A stretch of DNA of 64,000 nt from Opisthorchis felineus. Taxonomy: Eukaryota > Platyhelminthes > Trematoda > Opisthorchiida > Opisthorchiidae. This document shows, piece after piece, positions 52,401 to 58,400 of the stretch (position 1 is its first letter; the number at the start of each line of letters is the position of its first letter). The notes beneath the pieces were generated by a model. That model ran no database searches. It was not told the DNA's origin and saw only the letters and a list, made by a program, of their open reading frames with translations. The translations under genes were made by a program, and so were the position numbers. Location: assembly GCA_004794785.1 (NCBI GenBank), contig SJOL01009490.1, positions 153,740 through 217,739 of the forward strand, given 5' to 3'.

Positions 52401-55400
52401 TAGCAGCCTGCGCGCGGTATGTGCGGTCACGCGATACAACGTCAAAAGCATCAAAGAAGCAGGTAAAAAATATATAAAATAGTAGGGTTACGATGCCATC
52501 ACATGTTACCGTTGACTAAGTAGCTTAGCTTTGATACCATATGCATGAACTTCGCTCCATTCGTCGTTGATTGTTTGTCCAGATATTCCTACAGTTCAAA
52601 ATGAAATGATGACGATGAACTATAAACTCTTCACAAGTTACCAATAACACTGGTTGTAATAAAGAAGGGTTCGGCTATTCTATTACAGTCCTGCTTCCGA
52701 AGAGCTGCCGTCCTGAAATATTGGTCTCAAAAGGTTTCTGGCAGAAGAATCCACAGATTTATCCTGTTATCCTGCTAATGTTTCTTCCAAACTAATGCGC
52801 TTCAGATCTGCGGCTGTATCGCAAAGTGGTGACTCAAAAGGTTGCGTTCCATGGAAGAACGATAGTTTAAGCTGTCATTTGTACAAATTGGGACCCATGA
52901 TTGTCATTCAAATCTAACCACATTACTGAAATTCCGGTCCACTGACTTAACAAAACCTCTGAAAGAGCCCTCAAAGCGGCCGAGTTAAGGATTGACTTCA
53001 CTGCTTACCCTCTCGCCATACAAAACCTAAAAGACAAGGCTTCTTATCAGACTACCTCCCTGTGTGCCAGTTGCGTGACATGCAGCCTAAGGTTTCTATC
53101 AACGTATAAGGAGAATAACGTGGGCCACTCAATGATGATTCGCTGGTCAAACAGCCCCTCGCTTGATTTTAGCACTGTCGTTTGTCATAAAACTTTCACT
53201 ACCTATGAGTCTGAGTAGAAATCAACAACAGGCATGCTTACAGGCCTCAGAAGCTGCTCGTGAAGAAACTTATCCTCACGTAACCAGAAAGCGACATCAC
53301 AATTACACGTGTCCCGCAAACATCGTGTTAATACTGATGAAAGGTTCGACGCTCAACTATATATTTTAGCTTGATTGGTTCCAGGTTACACAGTTGGCTT
53401 ATTTTTTGTCTTGCGTTTATGTCTGAACCAATTGAAGGAATGCCGAAAATGTTACCTCTGCTTGCACAATAATATGTCTTAATGAGAGCACGGGGATTCA
53501 GGCTTTTTCGCAATTGATCTGAGGTTTTTTCGAAAACAAATGTTATCTTTTAAAAATTACCTTCAGAAAAAGTCAAAATTTTGCATTAAAAGGAGACTCA
53601 ACTACACCCAAACACAATCTACGGTTCATAATATTTTTCACCGGAATGTGTCACGCAAAAGCCACCTCGTGTTTCATTCGGTTATATCGTTTTGACGCAA
53701 GACAACACTCGAAAGTTTGTTGGAGGCTCTTCAACAGCCCATGTTTGGTGTCGCTCTGTTGAGGCTCTTCGGTAGGTTGACGGAATCTCGTGGCCACATC
53801 TACCTGATCAACCTGAAGCCGTTCGTTTGCTGCCGAGGAGTTTTCAGCAACCTTATGCGTAGTGTTCCGTCAAAAAAATACACTGCAACGTTTTGAATAT
53901 CGTGCTAAATGAAACATAACGCTGCCTTTGTGCAGCACATTAAGTTAAATATCATAAACAAGAGATTCCGTTCGAGGGGGGAATTCGATCGTAAGCCTTC
54001 AGTAATCTTATGAGAGGTAAATTTCGTCAGGGATAAAAAATCAAAAGCACCGGGGGTAACCCACTTTCTCTCGGTTTAGTTTCACGCAATTAAGTTCAAC
54101 TAATTCGGGTCAGGTTGACCGACCCCGGTGTCACATTACTAGTGCGGGGGTTTGATTAATATGCTTTAAACGGTTGTACGGCATATAAAACTACAGATGT
54201 CTGGTTCGAGGAGGTCAAAGTTCTGTATAAGTTCTAGCCGACCAAACAACCATTGCTCACCTGTCACCTGTTTTGGTGTATTTACGTACGCTCAACGTTC
54301 CACGACGAGTGGCTTTGACACACGACTTATGTGTTCGGGGTCCAAGCCCTTCTGTAACTCCAGAACTGGCTGCGGACCCCCTTCGTGATAAAATGTCCAC
54401 ATATATTTCGGTCACACTGACGTAAACAAGGGTAGCACAAATAGTTTACTTCAGGATTCTAATATAATCCGTGCTATGTGCTCGGTCTGTTTTAGGGAGT
54501 CGGCAAACTTTCACCCCTGGAAAACTGACTGCGTTTATAGGTCACTCCGGAATCCCTCACTACAATGACTATTTCAAGGGATATTTGAGTGGTAAGTACA
54601 TGTTTGTTTCACCGCATAGCTTACCCTGTCGAAATCTATCGTGATAACTTGAACCAAGGTGAACCAAGGAGTCAGGTTGTTATCTCATCCGTTATTAGAA
54701 TGGAATCTGAAAAGGCACAAATTATTCTGGTATTTTCTTGGTTGGATAACACGAAATGGACTTTGTTAATATATCTGCGAAATGTACCTAGCCCCCATGT
54801 GCTTCTTTGTTACAATATTCAATACTTTCTGTTTTCCATCGGCAAAGGGAACAGTTTTGTTCACCCACATTACACTATCGTAGAACTAGTCATCAGCAGG
54901 TTTGTGATGGAATATTGGTAGCTTGAGTGCATTCAGTAGTAATCGCAAGTCAGTTGCCAGGCTCACTGAACAGATCAACAGCCCCCAGTAGTCACTTACA
55001 ATTTCCGAACCACCAATAAAGCCAAACAAAACGCCCTCTAGCCTGCTTTCCGACAAATGGACTCGATTTTCAGGCACGTTATTACGCCCGCTGTGGAATA
55101 CACTTTGCGAAACCTTTTGACATTTTACATACGGAGGAGACAGGGGCATAGTTTAATCCCTTCCGCACTTTAATTTGAGCCTGCAGTTTGAAGAAATCCG
55201 GTTCTGCTAACAGAATGGCAAATTTTACATAAGCTACCTTTTTAGATTCTACTTTTTACTGATGGTTGAATGAAGGTGATTTGCATACGGTTCTTTTTCC
55301 GCAAAAATTCAAGCCTTTAAATACTCATCCAGAAACATGTTTGCCTGAAAGTGGGGACATGTAAACCACTTAATGGAATACATGAACTGTCAGAATTGTT

Positions 55401-58400
55401 CAAAAAACGTTCTGCTCATTCCATTGTGTATCACTTAAAAATTGGAACAGAAAATACATCCCTTAGAACTTTGCAGGTTAAGGTCCAGTAGTTGATATTA
55501 AACCTTCCATAGACTTCTTGTCCTGTAAACAAAAATGGGACATTTTCATTGGTTCTGAAGAAACTTCAACGGTTGCACTTTAGAAGATTAGATGGAAAGT
55601 TTGATCCCCAATAACCTGTCACAGGTCCGCAGAAAACCGAATTCTTCAGGTGATCGGGAACAAAGAGTAATTTTCCAGCCTATATTAATCATCCAAACTG
55701 GAGATCCTATTGGATAGACATGTTGGTACATATTTGAAAACAGCGATCTTTATGGGATGGCCACACCACCATCTGGTAGAAAATGAGTGTTTTGTTCAAC
55801 CTGCTACTGTAACATACATCACAGTAGGATCCCATACAAAACTGTATTCCACTGAATTCGACTCACCCATTTCTGCGTGACAATTTAACAGGAGCTTTAC
55901 TACTAAAGCGAATAAACTACCTTGAAAGAGAAAACTTGCAAACATGAGTTGCAATTGGGAAATATAGGCACAGATTCACTGTGTATCTTCATATCGCACC
56001 GGGTACAGATGCGTCAAACTCGCTTTTTTCCTGCCTTGCTGTTCTTCATCACTGGAACAGTTTCACTCAAAAGCAAATCTGACTAGCTCTCGAATTTTAC
56101 ATAAGACCACCAAAAAGAAACGTGATGGACGTAGAAAAATGTGTTCTCCTCCGCCATGTGTTGCTTGTAGTTAGCAATAACTGGCGAGCGCTCATGAGTG
56201 AATTTCCGGAATAACTTACTCAGCAAATTTATCAGGGGACCCCGTTGGAAAGCTCTAACAAACTGTACATACCGGCATTCTATAGTGACGTACCAACATC
56301 TTCTCCCCTTCTACTCTTTCAGGCATAACCTTTAATGGTCTGAAGCTTTTGGATGTTGCATTCGATGCCGGGTACAGACCCGATATTCGCGTGATTCGTT
56401 ACGGACGAACTGATCTGGTGTCTAATTTTCAACCAAGTGTTGCAGCACACAGTCCGTTTTTCAAGTAAGTTGTCCTTCAAATAACTGGTGTCTCACCTGG
56501 GAGGAAAAAGATCGATTCCAATATTGAACTCCTCTCAAAACAGAACACACCTTACAAAAGTCACAAAAACGGCCAGTAAACTCAACGACGGCAAAATCCG
56601 AATACTGTTTCGTTCTTTTGCTTTCTTCCTGTCTCTTAATATATAAGCGGATAATGACATTTCAACGGCAGATATAATACCAGCTTTTCGTCGAATTTCG
56701 TGGTGACAAGCTAACTTGAATCCCGCTACCATTATCCAATTTCTTTACACACTAATTTTCCATCGCATTTTCGTCATCAGCCTGTCAGCCCGAAAAACAT
56801 ATATTCATCATCAACCCTGTAGGTAACAGTATTCTTTCGTCAGCATCACCCCCTAGAAAAGCATGACATTACCATTGCCACGGATGCTTTATTTCCGGAC
56901 AACCTCTGAAAGTGGAACGAAAACCGGTTGAATATAGACTTCCGAATCAAAGGGTATTTTCGTTTATATGAGGCTACCCTATGTTTTCCAAATAACTTGG
57001 TTGCGATTAACCTTTGATTGCAGGCACCCTCGGGCTTGTTCTGGTAATTATAAAAAGGCAAGAAAGTCATTGTGTGGAACACATGCCTAATATGCAAACT
57101 AAATAAGAACTTTCAGTCTCCAGCAAAGTTGAGAAGATCCGTCACCTCTCAAACCATATCATTCGAAAGCGAGATGCATGACGTTCTCTGAGACACCTGA
57201 GATACAAATATCACGCTGGCTTAAAGTGCACCGTGTCGTCTCCAAAATGACAATGATAATATCCTTTTTTGACTGCCTTTAAGGTACACCATACAATTTC
57301 ACTCTCACTTTTTAGACCGTTGTCATAGGTTTTTGGGATTCACTAGCCAAACCTTTGTCCTGTCCAAGTTTATTGCACCCATGAATTCCGGCGATCACTG
57401 AGAAATCGACAGTAGTATACTGAGATCTTTAAGGTTGCATTTTAAATATTCGTGAGCACGGTTTTCTAATAATTATTCATCCAATTTTCAGGTCGGAAAG
57501 CCAGACGCTCCCGACTCTGAGTTAAGGTGAAGCCGTCAACGACTTTACCACTTGTTCTTCCATTAGTTTTAGCTTCGAGCCACCTCAGTTTGACAAAAAT
57601 CAACACCCACATCACTGCGACTATTTTCAGAGCTTCTGGGCCTTTCTGCATATACGTGATCTCCATTGGAACCAAACTGCCGACAGAGGAGGGCACCATG
57701 GGAGGAGCCCATTAGAATATCGACCATGAAACCCTTCCGTTGCCTGTATACACAGTAGGTGGCGCAGGCTAACTTTGAAGCAGAAAAATCAGATCGAAAT
57801 ATGCCCCATTTTTACCCAAAAATGTATTTTTTTCAAATAATCACTATTGTGACACGTGTCTGAACCTGCCAGCTCCTGGGATGTTGTGCAAGCATACTAT
57901 TATTTGGTTACTTGTAATGCTTTATAAGCTTACTGCGATGTGTACCGGGTATCAATAGTATCTGCATGAGAATAGAGAAACCAAACTAGAAGATAAGTGA
58001 AAATAATTTATGCAAGTGACATCTGCATCGGGGAAAATGTTTTTGGTTGTGATGATTAGTTGCTTCATTTACTGGCTGAAAGTGCTCCGTTGTAGTAAGT
58101 TAATCCCGATACTACACATCGGAAATCAGTTCACACGCTATCGAAAAAAATGGTGAAACAATATTCAAGCTTGACTGCAAGGTCTTATTCTCAAGTTTGT
58201 AGAATGTTGTGACGGGCTTTGGTGGATATGAATTGTGGTTAATAAGTGAGTAGTTGAATGGCCACATGGTCCCATTAGCACAAAAAAGGGAAACCTAGCC
58301 ACTCAAAGATTGCTAAATAGCATTTTTTTTAAAACAGTATCATGATTCTAGCTAGTGAACGGCTCAGAATTTTCTCGGATAAACGAAACTTTTCGTGGAC

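Larger units (their letters stand above)
49693..54495 (+). other. Neurexin intron with Penelope-like element
   Basis: Splits LNS6 in phase 1. It contains the Penelope-like element with inverted arms (50455-51668) and a decayed mosaic repeat (53590-53965). The 51.7-53.5 kb part shows nothing I can name. Confidence 0.6.
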